Assembly: GCF_903181435.1 (NCBI RefSeq)
Contig: NZ_CAEUHO010000001.1
Span: 1,364,001-1,428,000 of the forward strand
Reading direction: 5' to 3'
Length of the DNA: 64,000 nucleotides
Origin: Bacteroides acidifaciens
GTDB lineage: Bacteria; Bacteroidota; Bacteroidia; Bacteroidales; Bacteroidaceae
This document shows, piece by piece, positions 48,731-56,758 of the stretch. Below the pieces are notes generated by a model. The model had not been told where the DNA came from and did not search any database. It saw only the letters and a list, made by a program, of their open reading frames with translations. The first letter of the stretch is position 1. Each line of letters begins with the position of its first letter. The position numbers and the translations under genes were made by a program.

Positions 48731-49303
48731 ATGAAAATATTGATAGATAACGGACACGGCAAGGAAACTCCCGGCAAATGTTCGCCTGACGGTCGTTTGA
48801 AAGAGTATGCATATACTCGTGAAATCGCAGACCGATTGGTAACCGGATTACAAAATGAAGGCATTGATGCTATGCGTATTGTGCCGGGAGAAAATGATGT
48901 GGCGTTATTTGAGCGTGTGAGGCGTATCAATGCAATCGGCAAAGATGCTATATTGGTATCAATCCATTGCAATGCGATGGGGAGTGGTGCTGAATGGATG
49001 TCCGCAAACGGATGGAGCGTATTTGTTGGTAACAATGCTTCAATGAATAGCAAACGGCTTGCCCGGCAATTGGCGCAAGCTGCCTTGAATCGGAAGGTGA
49101 AAGTACGTCGTCCGTCTCCGCAAAAGTTGTATTGGACTGCCAATTTTTATATCTGTCAGCAAACGAATTGTCCGGCAGTGCTGGTCGAGAATTTCTTTCA
49201 GGATAATAAGGAGGATGTTGAATTCCTTCTCTCGGAAGAAGGGAAGCAGTGCGTCACGAATATATTGCTGGAAGGTATTACGAACTATCTAAAGGAATAT
49301 TAA
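48731..49303 (+). CDS. N-acetylmuramoyl-L-alanine amidase
   Basis: The 190-residue protein has the Amidase_3 zinc set: DNGHGKETPG (His), LKEYAYTREI (Glu), VSIHCNA (His) and VLVENFFQDN (catalytic Glu). It cleaves the amide between muramic acid and the peptide stem. I see no signal peptide, as is usual for this capsule- or phage-linked form. It commonly closes Bacteroides capsule loci next to smalltalk and HU-like genes, but here those lie 7 kb away at 55.9-56.6 kb. Confidence 0.9.
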   Translation: MKILIDNGHGKETPGKCSPDGRLKEYAYTREIADRLVTGLQNEGIDAMRIVPGENDVALFERVRRINAIGKDAILVSIHCNAMGSGAEWMSANGWSVFVGNNASMNSKRLARQLAQAALNRKVKVRRPSPQKLYWTANFYICQQTNCPAVLVENFFQDNKEDVEFLLSEEGKQCVTNILLEGITNYLKEY

Positions 49304-49607
49304 AGAAATATGTAGGTCCCTGAACTCATGATATATTCATGAATTCCCTGCATTATACGAGTTGGGAAGGATACAGCGGTATATTCCTGATTTATCCCTC
49401 ATATTGGCGTAAAAGCTGATATGTGTTTGTATGTATGATATATCAACTGTCTGTGAAGATGGTTGATATATCTATTTTAGGGGGTATGTTGATTAACGTT
49501 TTATTTTTATCGGATAGATCGTTGAAAAATGGTATAAATAAAGACGGAGTTTATGTGCAAGGAATGAATAATAATGCTATATTTGCAATATATATAAAAA
49601 GAAGAAA
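49304..49607. other. Intergenic region with a copied operator
   Basis: There is no gene here that I can support. It contains TCATGATATATTCATGA (49326-49342) and the first copy of a 37-bp palindromic sequence (49435-49471) that also lies upstream of the HTH gene at 53867. Confidence 0.6.
49435..49471. repeat. Operator-like palindrome, copy 1
   Basis: Arms GATATATCAAC and GTTGATATATC around a 14-bp spacer. The 37 bases from 49435 to 49471 are identical to 54063-54099. The neighbouring ATGTGTTTG word is also shared. No gene is attached to this copy. Confidence 0.85.
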
Positions 49608-49834
49608 ATGGCAACAGCATCCTTGAAAATACGTTTGGGCTATAATCAGGTCTTAGACTTGATACGTCAGTTGTCTGATGAAGATAAAATGAAGTTAAGC
49701 CGTGAATTAAAAGCAGAAACACGAAAGATTAAGTTGCAACATTTGTTGGAAGTATTCAAGAACGATGAGATTTCATTGTTGATATAGATGCTGAAATAGA
49801 ATCGGTCAGTAAGGCAAGATATGAAAATAGATAA
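49608..49834 (+). pseudogene. Frameshifted antitoxin of a PIN-domain toxin pair
   Basis: The ATG at 49608 starts a 59-codon frame (LGYNQVLDLIRQLSDEDKM) that stops at 49785-49787. A different frame from 49781 to 49834 continues with DIDAEIESVSKARYEN, the usual antitoxin tail, so one small indel separates the two parts. It lies just ahead of the broken PIN toxin. The N-terminal part could still be made, but I do not expect it to work normally. Confidence 0.65.
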
Positions 49835-50150
49835 TGAATCTCTATGGATTAGCTTTTTGATAGGTCGGAAACTTTCGTATCTCCTAAGCTTGTTATCACA
49901 TCCAATTTTGAATTGGTCGTTTCCTAAGAACTCTTGGACGAAATACGGGAAGTTAGTTCACGACCAAAATTGATGAAGTATTTCTCTCAAGAACAAATTG
50001 CTTTGCTATTGGATTTTATGAGTGAAGACACTCAATTGTATCAATTAGAAAATATAATGCCCCGTTGTCGTGATCCAAAAGATGATTATCTTTTGGAGTT
50101 GGTTAATTGTTTATAAGCATCCGATAAAGTACACTGTCTTATTTTACAAA
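49821..50150 (+). pseudogene. Broken PIN-domain toxin gene
   Basis: Pieces of a PIN-domain toxin (COG1569-like) can be read in two frames: ESLWISFLIGRKLSYLLSLLSHP, then after a frameshift NFELVVS, a stop, and ELLDEIREVSSRPKLMKYFS through CRDPKDDYLLELVNCL. The gene has at least one frameshift and one in-frame stop. Its 3' end is cut by the insertion sequence that starts near 50151. The paired antitoxin upstream is also frameshifted. Confidence 0.7.
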
Positions 50151-50178
50151 TAGGGATATTCCTAAAGTAATAAAATTT

Positions 50179-50215
50179 AAGGCAACTAATTCATTGCGAG
50201 TTAGTTGCCTTTTTT
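50179..50215 (+). terminator. Terminator at the left end of the IS
   Basis: An 11-bp perfect stem AAGGCAACTAA / TTAGTTGCCTT with a following T-run. It would block outside transcription from entering the transposase gene. Confidence 0.8.
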
Positions 50216-50283
50216 GTATCTTTAAGCATTCCCCCAAAAAACGGTTTGACGGCCAAAACGGGGGTAATTAAAAATGAAAACAC

Positions 50284-51642
50284 ATGGTAAAGATACAAAA
50301 AATCTCAGAAATCGAACCTTGTTTAGGTTTTACCGAGTTCGATATGCTTAAAAAATATCGTCAAAGTTTTGCAACGAGTGAATTAGGTCGACTCCATTCT
50401 CTATTCCCTTTCTCGGAACTGGTCCGACAAATGCATTTGAAGTCCTCTCCTTTGGGGCGTAAAAGTTATTTTTCTCCCGAAGGTAAAATAGCCTTGATGG
50501 TCTTGAAGTCCTATGCCAACTTTTCCGATGCACAACTGATTGGGCATTTAAACGGTAATATTCATTACCAGTTATTTTGTGGTGTTCAGATTGATCCGCT
50601 TCATCCACTAACCAATCCTAAAATCGTTAGTGCAATTCGTCAGGAACTAGCGAATCGCCTTGACGTTGACTCCCTCCAGCTCATTCTTGCCGAGTATTGG
50701 AAACCTTATCTTGAGAACCTTCATGTCTGTATGACCGATGCCACCTGTTATGAAAGTCATCTGCGTTTTCCTACTGATACCAAACTCTTATGGGAAGGTA
50801 TTGTATGGCTTCATCGTCATCTGTGCAAACATTGCCAGACCTTGCATATACAACGTCCCCGTAACAAGTATCTTGATGTACGCCGTGCCTATCTTGCTTA
50901 TAGCAAACTGCGTAAACGCAAGAAATCACAGACTCGTATGATTACACGCAGGTTACTTCAGTTATTGGAAAAGTTACTTGACCAGCTGGAGCAGCTTCAT
51001 TCATCCTACAGGAACAGGCTTACATTATCCTCTGATTACCAAAGACGTTTCTCGGTCATACAGACGGTCCTTGAGCAAGGGAAGAATTTATTTGCAGGCA
51101 AAAAAGTGTCCAACCGTATCGTGAGTATCGACCGGCATTACCTTCGCCCCATTATCAGAGGCAAGGAAACCAAATCCGTTGAATTCGGAGCCAAAGTCAA
51201 CAATATACAGATAGACGGAATCTCCTTTATAGAACATATCTCCTTTAAGGCTTTTAACGAAGGAGTACGTTTGAAAGACTGTATTCATCTGCAACAACAA
51301 CTGACCGGGGTTAGGGTTAAGGCGCTTGCGGCGGATTCAATCTATGCCAATAATGCCAACCGGAAATTTTGTACAAAATATCATATAAGTACTTCCTTTA
51401 AGCGTAAGGGCAGAGCTGCCAAAGATGAGCCGCTTCGGAAAATCTTACGGTCGGAACTCAGCCGTGAAAGAGCTACCCGCCTGGAAGGAAGTTTTGGAAC
51501 GCAGAAACAACATTACTCACTGGCCAGGATAAAAGCTAGAAACAGGAAAACGGAAGTACTTTGGATTTTCTTTGGGATACATACAGCCAATGCGGTATGT
51601 ATGATAGAAAAGGTTGAAAAGAAAAAAAGAAAGGCAGCATAA
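50284..51642 (+). CDS. DDE transposase
   Basis: The 452-residue protein has an N-terminal DUF772-type region (SPEGKIALMVLKSYANFSDAQLI) and a DDE catalytic core. Asp in MTDATCYESH, Asp in LAADSIYANN and Glu in RLEGSFGTQKQHY are the likely triad. It should cut and paste the element. It seems intact. The IS family is not fixed; an IS5- or IS1182-like group is likely. Confidence 0.85.
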   Translation: MVKIQKISEIEPCLGFTEFDMLKKYRQSFATSELGRLHSLFPFSELVRQMHLKSSPLGRKSYFSPEGKIALMVLKSYANFSDAQLIGHLNGNIHYQLFCGVQIDPLHPLTNPKIVSAIRQELANRLDVDSLQLILAEYWKPYLENLHVCMTDATCYESHLRFPTDTKLLWEGIVWLHRHLCKHCQTLHIQRPRNKYLDVRRAYLAYSKLRKRKKSQTRMITRRLLQLLEKLLDQLEQLHSSYRNRLTLSSDYQRRFSVIQTVLEQGKNLFAGKKVSNRIVSIDRHYLRPIIRGKETKSVEFGAKVNNIQIDGISFIEHISFKAFNEGVRLKDCIHLQQQLTGVRVKALAADSIYANNANRKFCTKYHISTSFKRKGRAAKDEPLRKILRSELSRERATRLEGSFGTQKQHYSLARIKARNRKTEVLWIFFGIHTANAVCMIEKVEKKKRKAA

Positions 51643-51785
51643 TCGGATCAAAATAAGAGGAAAAACAGGAGAGGTTTTAACTTCCCCTAAATAAGACATG
51701 TACATAATGCATGGGTGGGAAGGAAAAAACAAGAATATGTAAACAATATTCTACAAAAAAGATAGAAGACTGGGAGAGTTGAACG

Positions 51786-51837
51786 AAAAAATCAAGAGAA
51801 AAGCTCACGTAAAGCAAAGCTTTTCTCTTGATTTTTT
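51786..51837. terminator. Bidirectional terminator at the right end of the IS
   Basis: Perfect 20-bp arms (51786-51805 and 51818-51837) begin with AAAAAATCAAGAG and end CTCTTGATTTTTT, with a 12-nt loop, so T-runs follow in both directions. It separates the rightward transposase gene from the leftward hip genes. Confidence 0.85.
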
Positions 51838-51882
51838 AGAAAGAGGAACATTTACTGAATATCCCTAATTAACAAAACTCGA

Positions 51883-51926
51883 TTTAGGGCACTGAAAAGT
51901 GCCCTTTCAAAGGGGGATGCCCTAAA
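51883..51926. repeat. Alternative hairpins after hipT
   Basis: AGGGCACT-GAAA-AGTGCCCT (51886-51905) forms a tight hairpin. TTTAGGGC (51883) can instead pair with GCCCTAAA (51919-51926). It lies between the IS end and the hipT stop codon. Confidence 0.5.
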
Positions 51927-51961
51927 TTGTGTGCTTACTTCCATATAGCCAAGAAGCTAAC

Positions 51962-52903
51962 TTACAATCCCTGTGAAAGCCTCGCAAGCCGTTCCTTCAA
52001 CAATTCGCCATACATTTCTTTTAATTCAGCACTTAGAAAAGAGTTTTGAATGACAGTCTCAAACTTGGGCAATAGTTTGATATACTTATTTATCAATCGT
52101 TCTACAATTACATTCTCTATACCCAGCGTGGATGCTGACCTAATAAAATCCTCTCTTTGAAGCTTTTTCTTCCGACCATTCAAGGTTAATGCCAACTCTT
52201 CGTCATCCTTGGGATTGATGATAACCGCATTTAGCAAATCGTAAGCAGGGGTCAACCGTATCATATCTGCCACCTCATACAAAGAGAAGTTCTTTAAGTG
52301 CATATCGTTATTCCCTGTCAACCAAGAGAAAAATACCAACTCGAAGAAATTGGTAACATCCATTTTAGGTAAAGACGAGTATTTCAAAACAGCCTTGCCG
52401 ATACGTTCATAACTACTTTTGTATTTATGCTCTGTTTGCCTTTCTGTCAGTTGGCACATATCTTCCATCGCAATCTTCTCTCCAGTAGAAGTTCTGTCAA
52501 TCCGGCGGGTAAGATAGCATAGCGTATCATCCGCCATCCGCATCAGTGTATGAGGGACTACCTCAATACGTGCCACCTCTGCAAGGTGCATGGTTAAATC
52601 CTCGACCTCAGGCATCATTTCATATTGCGAGGTTTGTGGTTTACAAATATAACCGCCCCATAGCCCGACAATGGTCAATCGTTTGTTGCCCTCATGCTCT
52701 TTCAAATGCAAGGACAGCTTCGGCTGAACACCGGTCAAAGAGGTTTGGTCTTGAATGATTTGCAAAGCAAGCTGATCAAGTTGTTCTGTCGTATAATCAA
52801 GAACTGGCAATGTTGTTGTTCCGAAGAACTTCTTTATGCAAGCCGTGTGCATGTCCTTTTCCCCTTTTAAGAGCGGACGATAACAATATAAGCAATTACA
52901 CAT
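51962..52903 (-). CDS. hipT: HipT-type kinase toxin (HipA C-terminal domain)
   Basis: The 313-residue protein is the kinase part of a HipA toxin without the usual N-terminal subdomain. It has a Cys pair (CNCLYCYRP) and HTAC near the start, the ATP-loop region TSLTGVQPKLSLH (about residues 55-67), catalytic NNDMHLKNFSL and metal-binding TPAYDLLN. Such kinases phosphorylate translation enzymes and stop growth. Its gene overlaps the small hipS-like gene by 8 bp, and hipB follows that, so the order matches HipBST. Confidence 0.85.
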   Translation of the reverse strand: MCNCLYCYRPLLKGEKDMHTACIKKFFGTTTLPVLDYTTEQLDQLALQIIQDQTSLTGVQPKLSLHLKEHEGNKRLTIVGLWGGYICKPQTSQYEMMPEVEDLTMHLAEVARIEVVPHTLMRMADDTLCYLTRRIDRTSTGEKIAMEDMCQLTERQTEHKYKSSYERIGKAVLKYSSLPKMDVTNFFELVFFSWLTGNNDMHLKNFSLYEVADMIRLTPAYDLLNAVIINPKDDEELALTLNGRKKKLQREDFIRSASTLGIENVIVERLINKYIKLLPKFETVIQNSFLSAELKEMYGELLKERLARLSQGL

Positions 52904-53234
52904 GGTTTCCCTCCTTTTCTTCCAAAGGAATAACGCTTACTGCTCCGATACAATCTTTGCAGCATGTCAGCAACAACGCCATCCGGTCAAGAATACTGAT
53001 GTCTGTATTCCGCAATGCAACATCCAACAGCCATCCTTCAGGAATCAAACCATCGAAAAATGGAAACAGCACAGGACTTGTATATGCTTCCTCCTGTAAA
53101 GGCAATGTCAGGCTAATAGCCTTTGCCGTTTCCGAAGAGAGATATTCCGGCAAATAGCAGAACTCATACCCGGCATCGTTTTCTGTCAGAATCCCAGCCA
53201 ATTGGTCTTTGTAAAATATATGGGCTTGTCTCAT
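52896..53234 (-). CDS. hipS: HipS-type antitoxin (HipA N-terminal subdomain)
   Basis: The 112-residue protein matches the N-terminal subdomain of HipA (IFYKDQLAGILTEND, FCYLPEYLS, LPLQEEAYTSPVLFPFFDGLIPEGW split across residues 49-73). In HipBST this separate piece acts as the antitoxin for the kinase HipT. It overlaps hipB by 4 bp and hipT by 8 bp, so all three are coupled. Confidence 0.85.
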   Translation of the reverse strand: MRQAHIFYKDQLAGILTENDAGYEFCYLPEYLSSETAKAISLTLPLQEEAYTSPVLFPFFDGLIPEGWLLDVALRNTDISILDRMALLLTCCKDCIGAVSVIPLEEKEGNHV

Positions 53235-53437
53235 TGATTATCTGTTTTAGAAGTGGCAACCATTTCATAATTGAAAAAGTCAAGGAGTTGATTCACCTTA
53301 TCAAGGCGCAATGTTTCCTTTCCTTGTTCAAGGTCTCGCACAAAGCGCAATCCTACTCCCGACTTCAATGAGAGTTCTTCTTGCGTCAGGTTATACTGCT
53401 TTCGCAACATCTTGACCGTAGTAGAAAGACTATTCAT
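53231..53437 (-). CDS. hipB: HipB-type HTH regulator
   Basis: The 68-residue XRE-type protein has the helix-turn-helix KQYNLTQEELSLKSGVGLRFVRDLEQGKETL. It is the first gene of the leftward hipB-hipS-hipT unit. It should repress its own promoter, where a 24-bp sequence occurs twice (53490 and 53531). A minus-strand TAACTTTG -7 box is at 53467-53474. Confidence 0.85.
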   Translation of the reverse strand: MNSLSTTVKMLRKQYNLTQEELSLKSGVGLRFVRDLEQGKETLRLDKVNQLLDFFNYEMVATSKTDNQ

Positions 53438-53866
53438 AGTATCATACTTTATACCTTTTCAGGTACAAAGTTAACACAAATATTCGATATTATATCAGTA
53501 TGGGTATAATTTATTGTTTTGCCACTGCAATTATATCAGATAGGGTATAATTTAAAGAAGATTGAGGCATTAATATTAAGGCTAAAACAAGTACAACACA
53601 TCACAAAAGGGCTGAAAAGAGACGGTACAACACGTATATACAACGCGATGAAATACAGGGATTTGCATTTATCCCTACATTCTGTGTATTTGTCAAAACA
53701 GAGGTTGTACCGATTAAAATGAATGGTCACTGATAATCAGTGATGTAAATATCTATGTATTTGTATCAGTGTCATTCTTTCTGTATTTCTTTCCATTTGT
53801 GCGGTATCATCAGTACATTCATCAAACAATTTATAAAACAAATTGCTTAATGTACTACACATATAC
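53438..53866. promoter_or_regulatory. hip promoter region with direct repeats
   Basis: Two near-copies of a 24-bp sequence lie at 53490-53513 and 53531-53554 (21 of 24 bases equal; each holds TTATATCAG and GGGTATAATTTA), 41 bp apart. They are candidate HipB binding sites. The rest of this 429-bp gap has no gene I trust. Confidence 0.55.
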
Positions 53867-54064
53867 TCATGCAGGACGTAGCTCCACAGTCATTCCCATG
53901 GCAGAAGCTATTTTATATAATGTAGCAACGCTAGGAACAGTTAACCCGCGTTCAACCCTTGAAATATATCCTTTGTCAGCCCCAATGCGCTTAGCAAGTT
54001 CTGACTGCGTAAGACGTGCATTTTTTCGGGCTTCGAGGAGTATTTGGGCATTATGTGTTTGCAT
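53867..54064 (-). CDS. Orphan XRE-type HTH protein
   Basis: The 65-residue protein is almost all helix-turn-helix (ARKNARLTQSELAKRIGADKGYISRVERGLT), as in HigA- or HipB-like antitoxins. No toxin gene is beside it. The palindrome 54063-54099 covers its start and is probably its own operator. A second copy of that palindrome 4.6 kb upstream suggests that another copy of the module was lost. Confidence 0.8.
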   Translation of the reverse strand: MQTHNAQILLEARKNARLTQSELAKRIGADKGYISRVERGLTVPSVATLYKIASAMGMTVELRPA

Positions 54065-54099
54065 GATATATCAACTGTCTGTGAAGATGGTTGATATAT
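54063..54099. repeat. Operator-like palindrome, copy 2
   Basis: Identical to 49435-49471 over 37 bases, with GATATATCAAC and GTTGATATAT arms. It overlaps the start codon of the leftward HTH gene, as expected for self-repression. Confidence 0.85.
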
Positions 54100-54155
54100 T
54101 TTTTATAGAGCAACGAATGGTGTGATGAATAATTTTTAGTAGCTTTGTGAAAAAT

Positions 54156-55730
54156 ATGATTGATATGGAAGACTTGCAAAGATTATATCCTATCGGGATT
54201 CAGACATTTTCGAAAATACGTGAGGGTAATTACCTTTATATTGATAAGACGGAGTATGTTTACCAGATGACTCATTCAGCTTCTAGTTATATGTTCTTGA
54301 GCCGTCCGCGGCGTTTTGGTAAATCATTGCTCACTTCTACGTTGCATAGTTATTTCTCCGGTCGTAAGGAACTTTTTAATGGGCTGGCTATAGAAAATTT
54401 GGAGAAAGAATGGATAGAGTTTCCGGTACTGCATTTTGATATGAGCACTGCCAAGCATGCGGATAAGGAGCAACTGTTGCAAGAATTAAATCTGAAACTG
54501 TTTGAATATGAGCAGATTTACGGACGGTTGGATGAGGAAGTTAATCCCAATCAACGTTTGATGGGGTTGATAAAACGTGCTTACGAGCAGACAGGCAAAA
54601 AAGTGGTTGTACTCATTGACGAATATGATGCACCTCTACTAGACGTGGTACACGAACGGGAAAATCTTGATGCATTGCGTAATATAATGCGCAATTTCTA
54701 TAGTCCATTGAAAGCTTGTGATCCTTATTTGCGATATGTGTTTCTGACTGGTATAACCAAATTCTCTCAACTTAGTATTTTTAGTGAACTGAACAATCTT
54801 GAGAATATCAGTATGGATGAGCCTTATGCTGCCATTTGTGGGATTAGCGAGGATGAGATATATTCTCAAATGAAAGAGGATGTGGATGAGTTGGCGAAGA
54901 ATTTGGAGGTTACACCAGAGGTGGCCTTGATGAAGTTGAAAGAAAATTATGATGGGTATCATTTTACTTATCCGTCACCGGATATGTACAATCCATTCAG
55001 TTTGCTTACAGCTATGGAAAAAGGTAAGATTGGTTCTTATTGGTTTGGTAGCGGAACGCCTACATATTTGGTAAAGATGCTGGATAAATATGGTGTAGGA
55101 CCTTCCGAAATTGGGATAAAAATGGTTGCGGTTGAGGATTTTGACGCACCAACGGAAAGGATGACAAGTATTATCCCGTTATTATATCAAAGTGGCTATA
55201 TCACAATAAAGGATTTTGATAAGGAATTGGACTTATACACATTGGATATCCCCAATAAGGAAGTGAGAATAGGCTTGATGAAAAGTCTTCTTCCGCATTA
55301 TGTCGGCAGTAAAGCTCCGGAAACCACGACTATGGTGGCTTATCTCTCCCGTGATATTCGTAATGGTGATATGGATGCTGCTTTACGTCGTTTGCAAACA
55401 TTCTTGTCTACGATACCTCAGTGTGATAACACAAAATATGAGGGGCATTATCAGCAGATGTTTTATATTATATTCAGCTTAATAGGTTATTATGTAGACG
55501 TGGAAGTTCGTACTCCTCGTGGGCGGGTGGATATGGTGCTACGTACAAAGACTACGCTATATGTTATGGAGTTGAAGTTGGATAAGGATGCGGATATGGC
55601 AATGGAACAGATTGACTTGAAGAATTATCCGGAACGTTTTGCTTTGTGCGGATTACCTATTGTGAAGGTGGCTGTCAACTTTGATAGTGAACGTTGTACA
55701 ATAGGAGATTGGAAGATTTTAAATGTCTGA
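54156..55730 (+). CDS. AAA-ATPase / PD-(D/E)XK nuclease-like protein (DUF1703)
   Basis: The protein is 524 residues from the ATG at 54156 (another ATG at 54165). The N-terminal AAA-like ATPase part has IDKTEYVYQM, the phosphate loop RPRRFGKSLL (about residues 50-59) and VVVLIDEYDAPL (Walker B). The C-terminal domain resembles PD-(D/E)XK nucleases (VEVRTPRGRVDMVL, then YVMELKL). Such genes are multicopy in Bacteroides and their role is unknown; a link to mobile or defence DNA is often supposed. It ends with a terminator at 55773. Confidence 0.88.
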   Translation: MIDMEDLQRLYPIGIQTFSKIREGNYLYIDKTEYVYQMTHSASSYMFLSRPRRFGKSLLTSTLHSYFSGRKELFNGLAIENLEKEWIEFPVLHFDMSTAKHADKEQLLQELNLKLFEYEQIYGRLDEEVNPNQRLMGLIKRAYEQTGKKVVVLIDEYDAPLLDVVHERENLDALRNIMRNFYSPLKACDPYLRYVFLTGITKFSQLSIFSELNNLENISMDEPYAAICGISEDEIYSQMKEDVDELAKNLEVTPEVALMKLKENYDGYHFTYPSPDMYNPFSLLTAMEKGKIGSYWFGSGTPTYLVKMLDKYGVGPSEIGIKMVAVEDFDAPTERMTSIIPLLYQSGYITIKDFDKELDLYTLDIPNKEVRIGLMKSLLPHYVGSKAPETTTMVAYLSRDIRNGDMDAALRRLQTFLSTIPQCDNTKYEGHYQQMFYIIFSLIGYYVDVEVRTPRGRVDMVLRTKTTLYVMELKLDKDADMAMEQIDLKNYPERFALCGLPIVKVAVNFDSERCTIGDWKILNV

Positions 55731-55772
55731 TTATATTACTGATTAATAATCTATTATGCACTTGATCGAATA

Positions 55773-55799
55773 AAAAGAGCTCCGCAAGGGGCTTTTTTC
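55773..55799 (+). terminator. Terminator after the DUF1703 gene
   Basis: Stem AAGAGCTCC / GGGGCTT around a GCAA tetraloop, then TTTTTT. Confidence 0.75.
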
Positions 55800-55891
55800 T
55801 TTTCTATGTGAGATAAAAGCCGCACCTTTGCACCGTTGATCAACGAAATGTGAATAAATAACTTGAATTTGAATCTTTAAAAAAACGTAGC

Positions 55892-56413
55892 ATGAGTGTA
55901 ATTTACAAAGTCATTACGCGACCGACAGATCCGCGTGTCCCTAATTCTCCCAAGAGATTTTATCCGCATCTGATTACTTTAGGTCAGTCTGTCAATTTGA
56001 GATATCTTGCAGAGAAGATGAAGGATCGTTCTTCTCTTTCTGTCGGTGATATCAAGAGTGTGATTCAGAACTTCGTGGATAAGATGAAGGAGCAGTTGCT
56101 GGAAGGTAAATCGGTGAATATCGAAGGTTTAGGAGTGTTTATGTTGGCTGCCCGTTCGAAAGGTGCGGAGCAGGCGAAGGATATCACTGCTAAAAGTGTG
56201 GAGAGTGTTCGTATCTTTTTCCAGGCGAACAAGGAGCTGCGTGTCACAAAAACTGCAACGCGGGCAGATGAGAAGTTGGACCTGATCAGTCTGGATGAAT
56301 ATCTAAAGAAAATCAGTGTTACTGTAGCACCGGAAGGTCCGGATGACGGTGGTGATGAAGGTGGCGGCGACGATGGGGGAGATGACGGAGAAACGCCTGA
56401 CCCGGCCGCTTGA
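55892..56413 (+). CDS. HU-like DNA-binding protein
   Basis: The 173-residue protein has an HU/IHF fold core (about residues 35-120: GDIKSVIQNFVDKMKEQL, KSVNIEGLGVFML) with a charged N-terminal strand and an acidic Gly/Asp-rich tail (DDGGDEGGGDDGGDDGE). It is the Bacteroides HU-like group found beside capsule loci and smalltalk genes. It probably binds DNA, but its role there is unclear. A 60-base gap separates it from the small ORF that follows. Confidence 0.88.
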   Translation: MSVIYKVITRPTDPRVPNSPKRFYPHLITLGQSVNLRYLAEKMKDRSSLSVGDIKSVIQNFVDKMKEQLLEGKSVNIEGLGVFMLAARSKGAEQAKDITAKSVESVRIFFQANKELRVTKTATRADEKLDLISLDEYLKKISVTVAPEGPDDGGDEGGGDDGGDDGETPDPAA

Positions 56414-56474
56414 TTAATTGACAGCTCAGAATTGGCTGTCTGGTAGTTTGTTTATGTTTAATTTTAAAAGTAGA

Positions 56475-56573
56475 ATGTCTATGAAAAGAACTTGGAGTAT
56501 GATTTTGAAAGTGATTATTGCTGTTGCTGGTGCGATTGCCGGAGTGATTGGTGTACAGGCGGCAGCGATGTAG
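56475..56573 (+). CDS. Smalltalk-type small membrane peptide
   Basis: A short open frame of 32 residues (MSMKRTWSMILKVIIAVAG...), or 30 residues from the ATG at 56481. It is basic at the start and then one hydrophobic Ala/Gly/Val helix. This matches the Bacteroides 'smalltalk' peptides that follow HU-like genes. The function is unknown. A strong terminator follows at 56613. Confidence 0.75.
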   Translation: MSMKRTWSMILKVIIAVAGAIAGVIGVQAAAM

Positions 56574-56612
56574 TGGGTATCTTGTAGTTAAGATATATTT
56601 AGGTATGAATGG

Positions 56613-56640
56613 ACAGGCGGGAAAAATCCCGCCTGTTTTG
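56613..56640 (+). terminator. Terminator after smalltalk gene
   Basis: Perfect 10-bp stem ACAGGCGGGA / TCCCGCCTGT with a 4-nt A loop, followed by TTTTG. Confidence 0.9.
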
Positions 56641-56691
56641 CGTTTTAGAGGGATGTGGTATTTAACAAATCTGAAATAATAATCAAACTCG

Positions 56692-56722
56692 TTGGCTGAA
56701 TACTGGATTTTATCTACCTTTG
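56692..56722 (+). promoter_or_regulatory. Promoter of the PBP1A operon
   Basis: TTG (56692-56694), a 20-bp spacer and TACCTTTG (56715-56722) match the Bacteroides consensus, 36 bp before the start codon. Confidence 0.8.
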
Positions 56723-56758
56723 CGTATTAATTTAATGCGTTTTTAAGTTAGAAAAAAC

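Larger units (their letters stand above)
50151..51867 (+). mobile_element. Insertion sequence with DDE transposase
   Basis: An element of about 1.7 kb. Its ends carry the inverted repeat TAGGGATATTC (50151-50161) and GAATATCCCTA (51857-51867). It contains one transposase gene and a strong stem-loop near each end. I could not find a target-site duplication with these ends, so the exact borders are tentative. It interrupts a PIN toxin gene. Confidence 0.75.

Noticed and set aside
49423..49626. Small frame over the copied palindrome
   Set aside because: It is created by the palindrome and resembles the equally spurious frame over the second copy.
50151..51867. Target-site duplication of the IS
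   Set aside because: The bases next to the two ends do not match, so no duplication can be claimed with these borders.
53519..53722. Rightward 67-codon frame upstream of hipB
   Set aside because: It begins in the repeat region, has no domain and no good ribosome site; more likely control DNA.
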